64,000 nt of DNA from Solirubrobacterales bacterium (GCA_023958085.1 JAMLGI010000010.1:1-64000); one strand, 5' to 3'; numbered from the stretch's first letter, positions 33,233 to 43,049 are shown. A program made the numbers and translations. The notes: generated from the letters alone by a model not told the origin.

Positions 33233-34603
33233 TTGAAGCTCGACAACTGGCTGGAGCAGCGCGCACAGAGCTATCCCGACCGGATGGCCCTGATCTGCGA
33301 CGGCAGCGAGCTGACCTACGCCGAACTCGAGCAGGAGGCACTCAGCGCTGCCCGTCGGCTGGCGGCATTCGGGGTGCGCCGTGACACCACCGTGGCGATG
33401 AACATGGGGCCCGGGCCGGGCAAGGTGATCCTGATTCATGCCCTGATGAAGCTCGGGGCGGTACTGCTCCCGATCAGCCCGAACCTCGCTCCCGTCGAAC
33501 GCCAGCGGGCCCTGGAGACCTGCGGGGTCGGCATCGACCTGGACGAGCCGGATCGCCTCACCCGGACCGAAGCCGACCTGCCGCTGCTGGGCGAGATCGA
33601 CCTCGACCGGGTTCACTGCCGGATCCTCACTTCCGGGTCGACCGGGGAGCCGAGTGCGATCGGTCTCAGCTACGGGAACCACCTGTTCAGCGCCATGGGC
33701 TCGGCCTTCAACATCGGGGTCGAACCGGGGGACCGCTGGCTCTGTGCGCTGCCGATGAGCCACATCTCCGGAATGTCGATCGTGATGCGGTCGGTGATCT
33801 ACGGCACCGGCCTGGTGCTGCACGATCGCTTCAGCCCGGAAGCCGTCGCGAGCGCAATCCAGTCCGACCGGGTGAACGTGATCTCGCTGGTCTCGACCAT
33901 GCTGCTGCGGCTGCTCGATGCCGGGGTGGACCTTTCCGGAACCAGGGCGATCCTGGTCGGCGGGGGGCCGGTTCCGCGCAGCGCCCTGGAGCTGGCGGCG
34001 GAGCAGGGGGCCCCGGTCCTTCAGACCTACGGCATGACCGAAACCTGCTCCCAGGTGACCACCCTGTCGGCGGCCGATGCGAATCGCAAGCCGGGCTCGG
34101 CCGGCCGGCCACTGTTCACCTCTCACCTGCGGATTCATGAAGACGAGATCCTGGTCCAGGGGCCGACCGTTTCAACCGATTCGCTCGATGTCGATGGCTG
34201 GCTTCACACCGGGGATATCGGACGGATCGACGAGGAGGGGTTCCTCTACGTCGAAGGCAGGATCGACGACTTGATCATCTCCGGTGGCGAGAACATTCAT
34301 CCCGGGGAGGTGGAAGACGCCCTGATCAGGCACCCGGCGGTGGCCGAAGCGGCGGTTGTCGGCAGGCCCGACCCGGAGTGGCAGCAGGCGGTAACCGCAG
34401 TGGTTGTCCTGAAGGAGGGAGTCGTGCCCGCCCCCGGTGAACTGGAGGAGTTCTGCTCCGGGTTGCTTGCCTCCTACAAGGTCCCGAAACGGATCGAGGT
34501 GGTCGAGACGCTGCCGCGTACCCCGTCCGGAAAGGTCCATCGGGCGGTGCTCCGGGACCGAACGGAAGGTGGCACACCCGCGTCTCCGGGACCAACCCCA
34601 TAG
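33233..34603 (+). CDS. menE: o-Succinylbenzoate-CoA ligase
   Basis: 456 aa AMP-forming acyl-CoA synthetase. Seen: [17 protein letters not shown] (P-loop region, about residues 133-149), [56 protein letters not shown] and the C-terminal catalytic Lys in [11 protein letters not shown]. The P-loop departs from the common PKG core: the usual Lys is Ser. TTG 33233 is selected because GAGGAGG (33222-33228) lies 4 nt upstream and the resulting [18 protein letters not shown] is the normal MenE start. ilvC follows after 10 nt. Confidence 0.88.
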   Translation: MKLDNWLEQRAQSYPDRMALICDGSELTYAELEQEALSAARRLAAFGVRRDTTVAMNMGPGPGKVILIHALMKLGAVLLPISPNLAPVERQRALETCGVGIDLDEPDRLTRTEADLPLLGEIDLDRVHCRILTSGSTGEPSAIGLSYGNHLFSAMGSAFNIGVEPGDRWLCALPMSHISGMSIVMRSVIYGTGLVLHDRFSPEAVASAIQSDRVNVISLVSTMLLRLLDAGVDLSGTRAILVGGGPVPRSALELAAEQGAPVLQTYGMTETCSQVTTLSAADANRKPGSAGRPLFTSHLRIHEDEILVQGPTVSTDSLDVDGWLHTGDIGRIDEEGFLYVEGRIDDLIISGGENIHPGEVEDALIRHPAVAEAAVVGRPDPEWQQAVTAVVVLKEGVVPAPGELEEFCSGLLASYKVPKRIEVVETLPRTPSGKVHRAVLRDRTEGGTPASPGPTP

Positions 34604-34606
34604 CAT
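34601..34606 (+). promoter_or_regulatory. -10-like TAGCAT before ilvC
   Basis: TAGCAT ends 7 nt before ATG 34614 and overlaps the menE stop. ilvC may thus have its own leaderless promoter in addition to read-through from menE. Confidence 0.4.
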
Positions 34607-34613
34607 CCGTCCC

Positions 34614-35618
34614 ATGAGCGAGAAAGACATCTTCTACGACAGCGACGGCGATCTCTCCCTGCTTCAGGACAAGACCGTCGCCATCCTCGGATTCGGCTCC
34701 CAGGGCCACGCCCACGCCCTCAACCTGAAGGACTCCGGAGTGAACGTTGTGGTCGGGCTGCGGGAGAACTCCTCCTCGCGGGAAACCGCCGCCGCGGCCG
34801 GGCTGGAGGTGCTCTCGGTGGCGGAGGCGGCAGACCGCGGTGACGTCGTGATGATCCTGCTCCCGGACGAGCTTCAGGCGCGGATCTGGAAGGACGAGAT
34901 CGCCGCCGGGATCGCCCCGGGCAACCTGCTGATGTTCGCCCACGGGTTCGCGATCCGCTTCGGCCAGATCGAACCTCCGGCCGGGGTCGACGTCGGCATG
35001 GTGGCGCCCAAGGGGCCGGGGCACATGGTCCGCCGCCAGTACGAGGAGGGTTCCGGAGTGCCCTGCCTGATGGCGGTCGAACAGGACGCTTCCGGCAACG
35101 CCCACGATCTCGTTCTGGCCTACGCCATCGGGATCGGCGGCGGGCGTGCCGGAATCATCGAGACCACCTTCAAGGACGAGTGTGAAACCGACCTGTTCGG
35201 GGAGCAGTCGGTGCTCTGTGGTGGTCTCAGCGAACTGGTTCGGGCCGGGTTCGACACCCTGACCGAGGCCGGCTACGACCCGCGCCTCGCCTACTTCGAG
35301 TGCCTCCACGAGGTCAAGCTGATTGCCGATCTGATGTACGAAAAGGGAATTCAGGGAATGCGGTACTCGATCTCGAACACCGCCGAGTACGGCGATGTGA
35401 CCCGGGGTAGCCGGGTCATCGGCGAGGAGTCACGGGCGGCGATGAAGGAGATCCTGGCCGAGATCCAGTCCGGTGAGTTCGCGCGGGAGTTCATCGGCGA
35501 GAACGAGGCGGGCAACGAGAACTTCGACCGGATGCGCCAGGCGGGCAAGGATCACCAGATCGAGGTGGTCGGGGCGGAGCTCCGCAAGATGATGCCCTGG
35601 GTCGACACCGAGTTCTGA
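34614..35618 (+). CDS. ilvC: Ketol-acid reductoisomerase, class I
   Basis: 334 aa, the short class I size. It isomerises and reduces acetolactate/acetohydroxybutyrate with NADPH. Rossmann motif [20 protein letters not shown] (residues about 22-41), ILLPDELQ, then [18 protein letters not shown], and the Mg ligands in [19 protein letters not shown] (about 182-200) plus Glu in [19 protein letters not shown]. It lies 8.5 kb from ilvBN, separated by the men genes. Confidence 0.96.
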   Translation: MSEKDIFYDSDGDLSLLQDKTVAILGFGSQGHAHALNLKDSGVNVVVGLRENSSSRETAAAAGLEVLSVAEAADRGDVVMILLPDELQARIWKDEIAAGIAPGNLLMFAHGFAIRFGQIEPPAGVDVGMVAPKGPGHMVRRQYEEGSGVPCLMAVEQDASGNAHDLVLAYAIGIGGGRAGIIETTFKDECETDLFGEQSVLCGGLSELVRAGFDTLTEAGYDPRLAYFECLHEVKLIADLMYEKGIQGMRYSISNTAEYGDVTRGSRVIGEESRAAMKEILAEIQSGEFAREFIGENEAGNENFDRMRQAGKDHQIEVVGAELRKMMPWVDTEF

Positions 35619-35637
35619 GGTCGGCCGGAACGATCCG

Positions 35638-36213
35638 ATGGGTGGTTTCCGGATCGTCCTGGCCTCCGGTTCGCCCCAGCGGCGGGAGCTGCTGGGGCGC
35701 CTCGGGCTCGAGTTCGAGGTCCGGGTGTCCGGGGCCGAGGAACTGGTGTCCGGGGACCCGGAAGAGCTGGTCGTCGCCAACGCCCTGATCAAGGCCGGCA
35801 CGGTCGCCGGCGAGACCGGACCCGAGCTGATCATCGGTTGCGACACCGACGTGGTTTGCGAGGGACGAATCCTCGGCAAGCCCGCCGACGAGACCGAAGC
35901 CCGTGAGTATCTGTCCCGCCTCTCGGGCCGGGAGCATCGGGTGCTGTCCGGCCTCGCGGTTCTCGGGCCGGACCCGGACCGGGTCAGGAAGGGCGTGGCC
36001 GAGTCCAGGGTGCGCTTCCGCGAGCTCGACGCCCCGACGATCGAGCGCTATCTGGCGTCCGGTGAGTGGCGGGACCGGGCCGGCGGCTACGCGATCCAGG
36101 GACGGGGTTCCGCCCTGATCGCCGGCGTAGAAGGTGACATCGCCAACGTGATCGGCCTGCCAGTCGGGTTGCTGCTCCGGCTGGTCCCGGAGCTCGACAT
36201 CCCCGCGGAGTAG
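35638..36213 (+). CDS. maf: Maf/YceF-type nucleoside triphosphate pyrophosphatase
   Basis: 191 aa. N-terminal IVLASGSPQRRELLGRLGLE (residues about 5-24) is the Maf signature (S-x-S-x-x-R-x-x-x-L). IIGCDTDVVCEGRILGKP (about 63-80) carries the catalytic Asp, and DRAGGYAIQGRGSALI is also typical. Maf proteins hydrolyse non-canonical or canonical NTPs and often sit beside mreBCD; here maf precedes mreC by 210 bp. It starts 19 nt after ilvC with weak ribosome-site signal. Confidence 0.9.
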   Translation: MGGFRIVLASGSPQRRELLGRLGLEFEVRVSGAEELVSGDPEELVVANALIKAGTVAGETGPELIIGCDTDVVCEGRILGKPADETEAREYLSRLSGREHRVLSGLAVLGPDPDRVRKGVAESRVRFRELDAPTIERYLASGEWRDRAGGYAIQGRGSALIAGVEGDIANVIGLPVGLLLRLVPELDIPAE

Positions 36214-36242
36214 AATCGGCGTTCGGCCGAACGGTCCGGCAA

Positions 36243-36351
36243 CGGGACGCTCGGGCGGTATCCACCGGATTTCCGGCGGGTTTCTGCAAGGCGTCCCGCA
36301 AGTGGCGTTTTCCGGGGTCTCGTCCCGACCGCAACTGAGAAAGTCGCCACT
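36243..36351. repeat. Two inverted repeats in the 210-bp maf-mreC gap
   Basis: CGGGACGC (36243-36250) pairs with GCGTCCCG (36291-36298). Immediately after, AGTGGCG (36301-36307) pairs with CGCCACT (36345-36351). The two hairpins together occupy most of the space upstream of mreC and could be a maf terminator, an mreC leader structure or another extragenic palindrome. No mreB or other gene is present in the gap. Confidence 0.5.
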
Positions 36352-36423
36352 CACCGACGTCGGCCAGAGGCCGCCAGACCGGCCATTTGGACGAGAGCCA
36401 ACCGCACCAACCAGGAACCGACC

Positions 36424-37269
36424 GTGTACCGCAAACAAGTTCGCCGCCGCAGGGCCGTGCTGATTGGCCTGATGCTGATCGGCTTCGTCCTGCTGACCGC
36501 CGCATTCAGCCGCGGGCCGGGCGGAGCCGGTGGCATCTTCGGGACCGTTCTCGATCCGGTTCAGAACGGCGCCAGCCGGGCCCTGAAGCCGGCCCGGGAC
36601 CTGGCCAACTGGTTCGACGAGACGATGGCGGCAAGGGGGGAACGGGACCGTCTCGCCAGGTCGCTGGAGCAGGCCCGCGGCCAGGCGATCGCGGGCAAGG
36701 TCGCGGTCCAGGAAAACCGGCAGCTCCGAAAGATGGTGAAACTGTCCCGGTCCGGGGTGACCGAAGGGTTCCGGCCGGTTGCCGCCACGGTCGTGGCACG
36801 GTCGCCGACCGTCTGGTACTCGACCGTCACGGTCGACCGGGGTTCGGGCGACGGAGCTCGGGTGAACGACCCGGTGATCAACGGTGACGGTCTGGTCGGA
36901 CGGGTCAGCTCGGTGAGTCACTCGGGAGCAGTGGTCACCTTGATCTCGGACAGCTCCAGCGCGGTCTCGGCGAAGATCGTTCCCGGAGGTGCACAGGGTG
37001 TGGTTCGTCCCAAGGTCGGATCCCCGGGAACGCTGCTGATCGAGTTCCTCGACCGGACCCGGAACATCGCGAAGGGTCAGAGCGTGGTCACCTCCGGCTG
37101 GCGCGGGGACGGGCTCTCCTCGCTCTACCCGCCGGGAGTTCCGATCGGCGAAGTCAGCCGGGCACCGATCGACGAACGTGAGGCGATCCAGACGGTTGAG
37201 CTGAAGGCATACCCCGACCTGCGGAACCTCGAGCTGGTCCAGATCCTGACCGGGGGTGATCGGAGATGA
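36424..37269 (+). CDS. mreC: Rod-shape-determining protein MreC
   Basis: 281 aa from GTG 36424. One N-terminal membrane segment (VLIGLMLIGFVLLTAAF, about residues 12-28), a coiled-coil region (MAARGERDRLARSLEQARGQ, then QENRQLRKMVKL, about 68-105), then the beta-barrel domain with VVARSPTVWYSTVTVDRGS, NGDGLVGRVSSVSHSGAVV and VVTSGWRGDGLSSLYPPGVP. It organises the elongation machinery in the periplasm-like space together with MreD, RodA and PBP2 encoded next. Its last codons overlap mreD by 4 nt (ATGA). Confidence 0.92.
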   Translation: MYRKQVRRRRAVLIGLMLIGFVLLTAAFSRGPGGAGGIFGTVLDPVQNGASRALKPARDLANWFDETMAARGERDRLARSLEQARGQAIAGKVAVQENRQLRKMVKLSRSGVTEGFRPVAATVVARSPTVWYSTVTVDRGSGDGARVNDPVINGDGLVGRVSSVSHSGAVVTLISDSSSAVSAKIVPGGAQGVVRPKVGSPGTLLIEFLDRTRNIAKGQSVVTSGWRGDGLSSLYPPGVPIGEVSRAPIDEREAIQTVELKAYPDLRNLELVQILTGGDRR

Positions 37270-37844
37270 TCGTCACCAGGAGGTCGGGAGCCACGGTGGC
37301 GGCGCTCGTGTTGATCTTTGTGCTGCTCCAGAACACCTTCTTTTCGCAGGTCGAGTTCCTCGGCGCCCCGGTCTGGCTGCTGCCGGTAGTGGCGGTCACC
37401 TTCGGCCTCATGGGAGGCAGCCTGCTCGGGGCGACGATCGGGTTCGGACTGGGGTTCTTTGCCGATGCGCTCGGCGACAGCCCGCTCGGACTCGGCTGCC
37501 TCACCTTCATGGCGATCGGGTACCTCGGCGGTTTCTACCGGGAACGAAGCGGACGGGCCGACCACTACTCGGTCGTGGGCCTCTCGGCTGCGGCCGTGCT
37601 GGGGGCCAACCTGGCTTTCGGGGCCTTCGGACTGCTGGGCGGCATGCAGGCCCCGCTTTCCTGGGGCGCTCTGCCCGACATCCTGCTTCAGTCGCTGTTC
37701 GGGGCGCTGGTCGCCCTTCCGACCTACGCGGTGATCTACCGGGTGCTGCGCCCGGCCCTGATCCTGGAGGCTCCGTCCACGGTCACGCGGCAGCCCAGGA
37801 CGGGCCTTGCCGGGGCCGCCACGGAGGTCGACCATGAGGTTTGA
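37266..37844 (+). CDS. mreD: Rod-shape-determining protein MreD
   Basis: 192 aa with five to six hydrophobic segments (for example AALVLIFVLLQNTFF, VWLLPVVAVTFGLMGGSLLG, LGCLTFMAIGYLGGFY). The FGLGFFADALGDSPLGLGCL motif around residues 61-80 is typical of MreD. The C-terminus is hydrophilic. It overlaps mreC by 4 nt and the penicillin-binding protein gene by 11 nt, consistent with translational coupling. Confidence 0.9.
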   Translation: MIVTRRSGATVAALVLIFVLLQNTFFSQVEFLGAPVWLLPVVAVTFGLMGGSLLGATIGFGLGFFADALGDSPLGLGCLTFMAIGYLGGFYRERSGRADHYSVVGLSAAAVLGANLAFGAFGLLGGMQAPLSWGALPDILLQSLFGALVALPTYAVIYRVLRPALILEAPSTVTRQPRTGLAGAATEVDHEV

Positions 37845-39702
37845 GCCGCTGCCGCCCGAACGCAGGCGGCGTACCGGTACATCACGGAGGATCGCCATCA
37901 TCGGGGGGGTGGGGCTGGCTCTGTTTGCCGCCCTGTTCTTCCGTCTCTGGTCGCTTCAGATCGTGACCGGGGACCGGTACCTCGCCGAGGCAAACCAGAA
38001 CCGCACCCGGGAGATCAGGGTCCAGGCCCCGCGCGGTGACGTCCTCGATCGTGACGGGAAGGTCCTGGTCGACAACCGGAACAGCATGGCGTTGCAGCTC
38101 GACCCGATCGAGATTCCCGAGTCCGCTGCCGAACGGAAGGAACTCTACGTCCGGATCGGGCGGGTTCTGGGACGCAGCCCGGCCTGGGTCGCGCAGAAGG
38201 TCGCATCGACCGAGAAGAACGATCCCCCGGGCAGCCCGGTCACCCTCACCCGTGATGCCGATGACGATCTCGTCTACTACCTCCAGGAACACCAGGATCA
38301 GTTTCCCGAGGTTCACGTCAACCGGATCTTCGTCCGGCAGTACCCTCAGGGTACGGCTGCCGCCCATCTGCTCGGAAGTGTCGGTGAGGTCACCGCGGAA
38401 GACCTGAAGAAAAACCCCGAAAAGCAGCTTGCGGCCGGGGATTCGCTGGGGCGGGCCGGAATCGAACAGACCTACGACAACCAGCTCCGCGGACGCGCGG
38501 GTGACACCCGGCTGCAGGTTGATTCAACCGGGAGGATCATCGGCCAGTTCCCCTCGACCATGCCCAAACCGGGTGAGAACGTCCGGCTTTCGATCGACAG
38601 CGGGATCCAGCAGGCGGGCGAGGCCTCGCTGAACAGCATCGGCCTGCGTGGAGCCTTCGTCGCGCTGGACGTGAGAAACGGCGAGGTGCTCGGGCTCGGT
38701 TCAACTCCGAACTTCGACCCCTCGATCTTCACCCGTCCGCTGAGTCAGGACCAGGTTGACGCCCTGTACGACGAGGACACCGGAGCTCCGCTTTTCAACC
38801 GGGCGATCGGGGGCCAGTACGCGGTCGGTTCGATCTTCAAGCCGTTCACCGCCCTCGCCGCACTTGATGCCGGCGTGATCAGCCCGTCGGATGTGGTCAA
38901 CGACGCCGGGACGATCAGGATCTCGGGGCAGGATTTCGACAATGCCGGCAAGCAGGCCCACGGCCCGGTCGATCTCCGCCGGTCGCTCGAGGTCTCCTCG
39001 GACGTCTACTACTACAAGCTCGGGGCGGCCATGAACGGCACTCCGCAGCTGCAGAACACGGCCCGGGATTTCGGCTTCGGGAGGGCCGCGGGCATCGACA
39101 TCCCGGGCGAGTCCGAGGGCCTCGTGCCGACCCCGAAATGGCTGAACGACGCTCATCGCAAGCAGCCGGAGTACTACGACCCCTGGGTGATCGGCCAGAA
39201 CATCCAGTTCGCGATCGGCCAGGGTTACTTTCAGGCGAGTCCGCTGCAGATGGCGGTGGCCTACGCCGCCCTCGGCAACGGCGGCGATCTCCTTGAACCC
39301 CAACTGATGTTCCAAACCGAGGACTCGGCCGGACGGGTGATCAAGGAGGCGGAACCCCGGGTCATGAATCGGATCCCGATCGACCCGGCAGCCCGTCAGG
39401 TGATCATGGAGGGACTTCATGATGCCGCCCAGGCACCGGGTGGAACCTCCTACAAGGTTTTCGGCGGTTTCCCGGTGAAGATCGCCGGCAAGACCGGCAC
39501 GGCCGAGCGCGCCGGTGAGGCCGACCAGGCCTGGTACGCGGCACTCGCGCCCTACCCCGATCCGAAGATCGCGGTGGTCGTGACCGTGGAACAGGGCGGC
39601 TTCGGCGCCGATACCGCGGCACCGGTTGCCTCACAGATCCTGCAGACCTACTTCCACAAGCAGGCCGGTCAGGTTTCCGGCGGCACCGGAGCGGTGGAGT
39701 GA
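37834..39702 (+). CDS. mrdA: Penicillin-binding protein 2 (elongasome transpeptidase)
   Basis: 622 aa class B PBP. One TM (IAIIGGVGLALFAALFFRLW, about 21-40), a pedestal domain with QAPRGDVLDRDGKVLVDNRN, then the transpeptidase domain: SxxK in VGSIFKPFTALAALDAG (Ser about 332), SSD in LEVSSDVYYYKLG (about 387), and KTGTAERAGEADQAWYAAL (about 553). Gly/Tyr-rich elements FAIGQGYFQASPLQMAVAYA are also standard. It cross-links lateral-wall peptidoglycan with RodA. The start is chosen at ATG 37834, with GGAGGT 5 nt upstream. Confidence 0.95.
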   Translation: MRFEPLPPERRRRTGTSRRIAIIGGVGLALFAALFFRLWSLQIVTGDRYLAEANQNRTREIRVQAPRGDVLDRDGKVLVDNRNSMALQLDPIEIPESAAERKELYVRIGRVLGRSPAWVAQKVASTEKNDPPGSPVTLTRDADDDLVYYLQEHQDQFPEVHVNRIFVRQYPQGTAAAHLLGSVGEVTAEDLKKNPEKQLAAGDSLGRAGIEQTYDNQLRGRAGDTRLQVDSTGRIIGQFPSTMPKPGENVRLSIDSGIQQAGEASLNSIGLRGAFVALDVRNGEVLGLGSTPNFDPSIFTRPLSQDQVDALYDEDTGAPLFNRAIGGQYAVGSIFKPFTALAALDAGVISPSDVVNDAGTIRISGQDFDNAGKQAHGPVDLRRSLEVSSDVYYYKLGAAMNGTPQLQNTARDFGFGRAAGIDIPGESEGLVPTPKWLNDAHRKQPEYYDPWVIGQNIQFAIGQGYFQASPLQMAVAYAALGNGGDLLEPQLMFQTEDSAGRVIKEAEPRVMNRIPIDPAARQVIMEGLHDAAQAPGGTSYKVFGGFPVKIAGKTGTAERAGEADQAWYAALAPYPDPKIAVVVTVEQGGFGADTAAPVASQILQTYFHKQAGQVSGGTGAVE

Positions 39703-40877
39703 TGGAGTCCTCGCCACTGACAGATCGGGAGCGGTCATCGATCGGCCTCAGGTTGATGGAAAAGGCCGGACTGGCGGAAATGGATGGCTGGCTGGCAGTT
39801 GCCGTCCTCGGGCTGTTTGCGATGTCGCTCTTCACCCTCCAGCAGGCCACCGCCGAACCGACCGGACAGTACCTCCAGCGTCAGGCTCTCTATGGTTTGG
39901 TCGGAATCATCGGAATGATTGCCATCTCCCGCATCGACTACTCCCGCTTCCGGGAACTACGTGTCGGTATCTACACGTTCCTCTGCGCCTCGATTTTCGC
40001 GGTGTTCGCTTTCGGCGTGGCCGCGCGAGGATCGACCAACTCGCTGGAGTTGCCCTTTTTCACATTCCAGCCGGCCGAGCTGGGGAAACTGCTGCTGATC
40101 CTGGCCCTGGCCGGGTTCGTCATTGACGGTGCCCGCCGTGGCACCGGCTTCCGGCGCACCTTGAGCTATCTGGCCCTGGGCCTCTTCCCGACCGGGCTGG
40201 TGCTGCTCCAGGATCTCGGCACCTCACTTGTTTTCGCCGCGATCACCGCAACCATTCTGATGATTGCCGGTACCCGCTGGACCCATCTGGCGGCCATCGG
40301 AACCGGCGCGATCGCCTTCACTGCGATCGTTCTGGTGCTGATGCCGATGGTGGGAGCACCGGTGCTGAAGGAGTATCAGCAGGATCGTCTTACTTCATTT
40401 CTCAGCCCCTCGTCGACAATTGGCGATGCGGGCTACCAGCAAAACCAGGCCAAGGTCGGAATCGGCGCCGGTGGAACCACCGGACGCGGCGACCAGGCCA
40501 CCCAGTCGGACCTCGGATTCGTGCCCGAGCGACACACGGACTTCATATTCGCCGTGGTCGCGGAGCGTTACGGATTCGTCGGGGCCGCACTGGTCCTGTC
40601 CCTTTTCGCCCTGCTCTTCTGGCGGGCGTTGCGTCTGATGACGCTCTCGAAGAATCGTTACGGAACTCTTGTCGCAGGCGGAATCGCCGCGGCGATCATC
40701 TTCCAGGTCTTCGTCAATGTGGGAATGAACCTCGGCATCATGCCGATCACCGGCATCCCTTTGCCGCTGGTCAGCTACGGGGGGTCGGCGGTCATCGCCA
40801 CCTTCCTGATGATCGGGGTCCTGCAGAGCATCCACATCGAGTCGCACGCCGCTCAGAGGAGCCCCTGGATCGACTGA
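39702..40877 (+). CDS. rodA: RodA peptidoglycan glycosyltransferase (SEDS family)
   Basis: 391 aa polytopic protein with about ten membrane segments. Family motifs: FTFQPAELGKLLLILALAGF (about 124-143), LVLLQDLGTSLVFAAI with the conserved Asp, YQQNQAKVGIGAGGTTGRG, QSDLGFVPERHTDFIFAVVA (about 264-283) and ITGIPLPLVSYGGSAVIATF near the end. It polymerises lipid II with PBP2. ATG 39702 overlaps the mrdA stop by one base. It is the last gene of the elongasome set; rne follows 39 nt later. Confidence 0.95.
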   Translation: MESSPLTDRERSSIGLRLMEKAGLAEMDGWLAVAVLGLFAMSLFTLQQATAEPTGQYLQRQALYGLVGIIGMIAISRIDYSRFRELRVGIYTFLCASIFAVFAFGVAARGSTNSLELPFFTFQPAELGKLLLILALAGFVIDGARRGTGFRRTLSYLALGLFPTGLVLLQDLGTSLVFAAITATILMIAGTRWTHLAAIGTGAIAFTAIVLVLMPMVGAPVLKEYQQDRLTSFLSPSSTIGDAGYQQNQAKVGIGAGGTTGRGDQATQSDLGFVPERHTDFIFAVVAERYGFVGAALVLSLFALLFWRALRLMTLSKNRYGTLVAGGIAAAIIFQVFVNVGMNLGIMPITGIPLPLVSYGGSAVIATFLMIGVLQSIHIESHAAQRSPWID

Positions 40878-40916
40878 GAATCCAGAGGGCAACCAATCTG
40901 AACGGAATCGCATTAC

Positions 40917-43001
40917 ATGAAAAAAACCATTGTCGTGTCGGCCGACCGGGGTGAAACCCGGGTCGCCGTACTCGAAGCAAAAACGGTCAAGTCGCGACGC
41001 GAGGTGGCCGAGGTCTACATCGAGCGCAAGGGCGCCCGTTCGCTCGTCGGAAACATCTACCTCGGCAAGGTGGACAACGTCCTGCCGGGAATGGAAGCAG
41101 CCTTCGTTGACATCGGGCTCGAACGAAACGGGTTTCTGCACGTCGACGAGATCCTGCTGCCCGACGGTCAGCAGGCCCCCCGGCGCGGCCGGGGTCAGGG
41201 CAGACGGATCGACGAGCTGCTGAAACCGAAGCAGGAGATCCTGGTCCAGGTGATCAAGGACCCGATCAAGTCGAAGGGCGCCCGGCTCTCGATGAACGTG
41301 ACCATCGCCGGTCGATACCTGGTCTACGCGCCGTCCGGAACCGGAGTGGGGGTGAGCCGCCGGCTCGCCGACAAGGAGCGCGACCGCCTGCGCCGCATGG
41401 TCGGCCGCACCTACGAGGGACCGGGTGGGCTGATCGTGCGCACCGCCGCTCACGGCGCCAAGAAGACCGATTTCGTGCGGGAGATCGCCTACCTCCACCG
41501 GCTCGACGAGGTGCTGGAGGACCGGCGAAAGGGCGCGAAGGCCCCTTCCCTCGTTTTCCAGGAGCAGGACCTGCCGGTCCGGGTGTTGCGCGACGTCTTC
41601 CTCAACGAGTTCGACAAGGCGGTGATCGACGACGAGAAACAGTTCAACCGGGTGACCAGCTTCTTCAAGCGGACCGCTCCGGAACTGGTTGAAGGGGTCG
41701 AGCTCTACCGCGGCGAGAAGCCGCTGTTCGAGAAGTGGGAGATCGAGAAGGCGATCCAGTCCACTCTGGGGCATCGGATCGACCTGCCTTCGGGCGGCTA
41801 CCTGATCATCGACTACACCGAGGCTCTGACCGTGATCGACGTCAACTCCGGCTCCTTCACCGGGCGTGGCAAGGGCGGGCTCGAGGAGACGATCACCAAG
41901 GTCAATACCGAGGCGGCGGTCGAGGTGGTCCGTCAGCTGAGGCTGCGCGACATCGGCGGAATCATCGTGATCGACTTCATCGACATGGCCAAGGGCCGGA
42001 ACCGGGACAAGGTGCTGGGCATCCTGCGAAGCGCCCTGGACGCAGACAAGTCGAAGAGCTACCTGGTCGAGATCTCGCCGCTCGGGCTGGTCGAGATGAC
42101 CCGACAGAACATCACCGATGGCGTCCGCGAGATTCTCACCGTCACCTGTCCGACCTGCGAAGGGGAGGGCGTGGTGCTCTCGGCCGAGACCGTGGCGATC
42201 GAGGGGCTGAGGAAGATGTCCGTGATCGCCCGTGAGCACGCCGAAGAGGAAGCGTTCCTGATCCGGGTCAACCCCAAGGTCGCGGTGCTGCTCAACCGTC
42301 CCGACTCCGGTCTGCTTGAGCTCGAGAAGGAGACCGGCAAGCGCTTCCACTTTGAAGGTGGCGAGGCGCTCGCAATCGACAACTTCGAACTGATCGAGTC
42401 CGGTGGCAAGGCCGGAATCGAGGAACGGGCCCTGCCCTTCCGCCCGGAGGAGGAGGTTTTCGTCCGGATCGAGGAACCCCACATGTACGAGCCGGATGCC
42501 GGGGTGGCCCGGATCGACTCCTACATCATCTCGATCGCCGATGCGGCCGATCTGGTCGGGGAGCGGCGAATGGTGAAGATCGAGTCGGTTGAGCGGGCAT
42601 CGGCTACGGCGACCCTGCTGCCGGACGCGGAGCAGCCACCGGAATCCCGCGGTGAGAAGCAGAACGGCGGCTCCCGCAAGGGGTCCGGCGGGGGCAGCCG
42701 GAATCGATCCGGACAACGAAGCAGGCCGAACGGAACCGGAGGCGGATCCGGCGGTGGGAAGAGCCGGAGCGGGGACGAATCCGGAGCCGGAAGGAAGTCC
42801 GCCGGGTCCTCCTCAGACGGCAAGTCCGGCCAGAGCGGAAAGGCTGACGAACCGGCCTCCGATGACTCGAAAGGCAGCGCGGAGAACGAGTCGGACGAGG
42901 GCAAGGAGCCAAACGGACAGAACCCGGTAAACTCCGGACGGTTCAGCCTCAGGCGTGGCCGCCGTCGTCGTGGCCGCAAGAAGGCGGACGCCGGCAGTTG
43001 A
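40917..43001 (+). CDS. rne: Ribonuclease E/G family endoribonuclease
   Basis: 694 aa. S1 domain near the N-terminus (NIYLGKVDNVLPGMEAAFVD, about residues 44-63; GLERNGFLHVDEI). RNase H-like and DNase-I-like parts follow with catalytic Asp residues in TVIDVNSGSFTGRG (about 306) and GGIIVIDFIDMAKGRNRDK (about 351), and the zinc-link CPTCEGEG (about 411). From about residue 560 the protein turns into a low-complexity Gly/Ser/Arg/Lys tail, probably disordered and RNA- or partner-binding, as in actinobacterial RNase E. The position before rplU-rpmA is conserved in many bacteria. It processes rRNA and degrades mRNA. Confidence 0.94.
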   Translation: MKKTIVVSADRGETRVAVLEAKTVKSRREVAEVYIERKGARSLVGNIYLGKVDNVLPGMEAAFVDIGLERNGFLHVDEILLPDGQQAPRRGRGQGRRIDELLKPKQEILVQVIKDPIKSKGARLSMNVTIAGRYLVYAPSGTGVGVSRRLADKERDRLRRMVGRTYEGPGGLIVRTAAHGAKKTDFVREIAYLHRLDEVLEDRRKGAKAPSLVFQEQDLPVRVLRDVFLNEFDKAVIDDEKQFNRVTSFFKRTAPELVEGVELYRGEKPLFEKWEIEKAIQSTLGHRIDLPSGGYLIIDYTEALTVIDVNSGSFTGRGKGGLEETITKVNTEAAVEVVRQLRLRDIGGIIVIDFIDMAKGRNRDKVLGILRSALDADKSKSYLVEISPLGLVEMTRQNITDGVREILTVTCPTCEGEGVVLSAETVAIEGLRKMSVIAREHAEEEAFLIRVNPKVAVLLNRPDSGLLELEKETGKRFHFEGGEALAIDNFELIESGGKAGIEERALPFRPEEEVFVRIEEPHMYEPDAGVARIDSYIISIADAADLVGERRMVKIESVERASATATLLPDAEQPPESRGEKQNGGSRKGSGGGSRNRSGQRSRPNGTGGGSGGGKSRSGDESGAGRKSAGSSSDGKSGQSGKADEPASDDSKGSAENESDEGKEPNGQNPVNSGRFSLRRGRRRRGRKKADAGS

Positions 43002-43049
43002 GGCGTCCCGCACTGCCGGTCAAACGACAAGGATTCGAGAGCAAAGCTT

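Noticed and set aside
40395-42716. 773-codon minus-strand open frame opposite rodA and rne
   Set aside because: Antisense shadow of two confidently assigned genes; composition is typical of reversed Asp/Glu/Arg codons.
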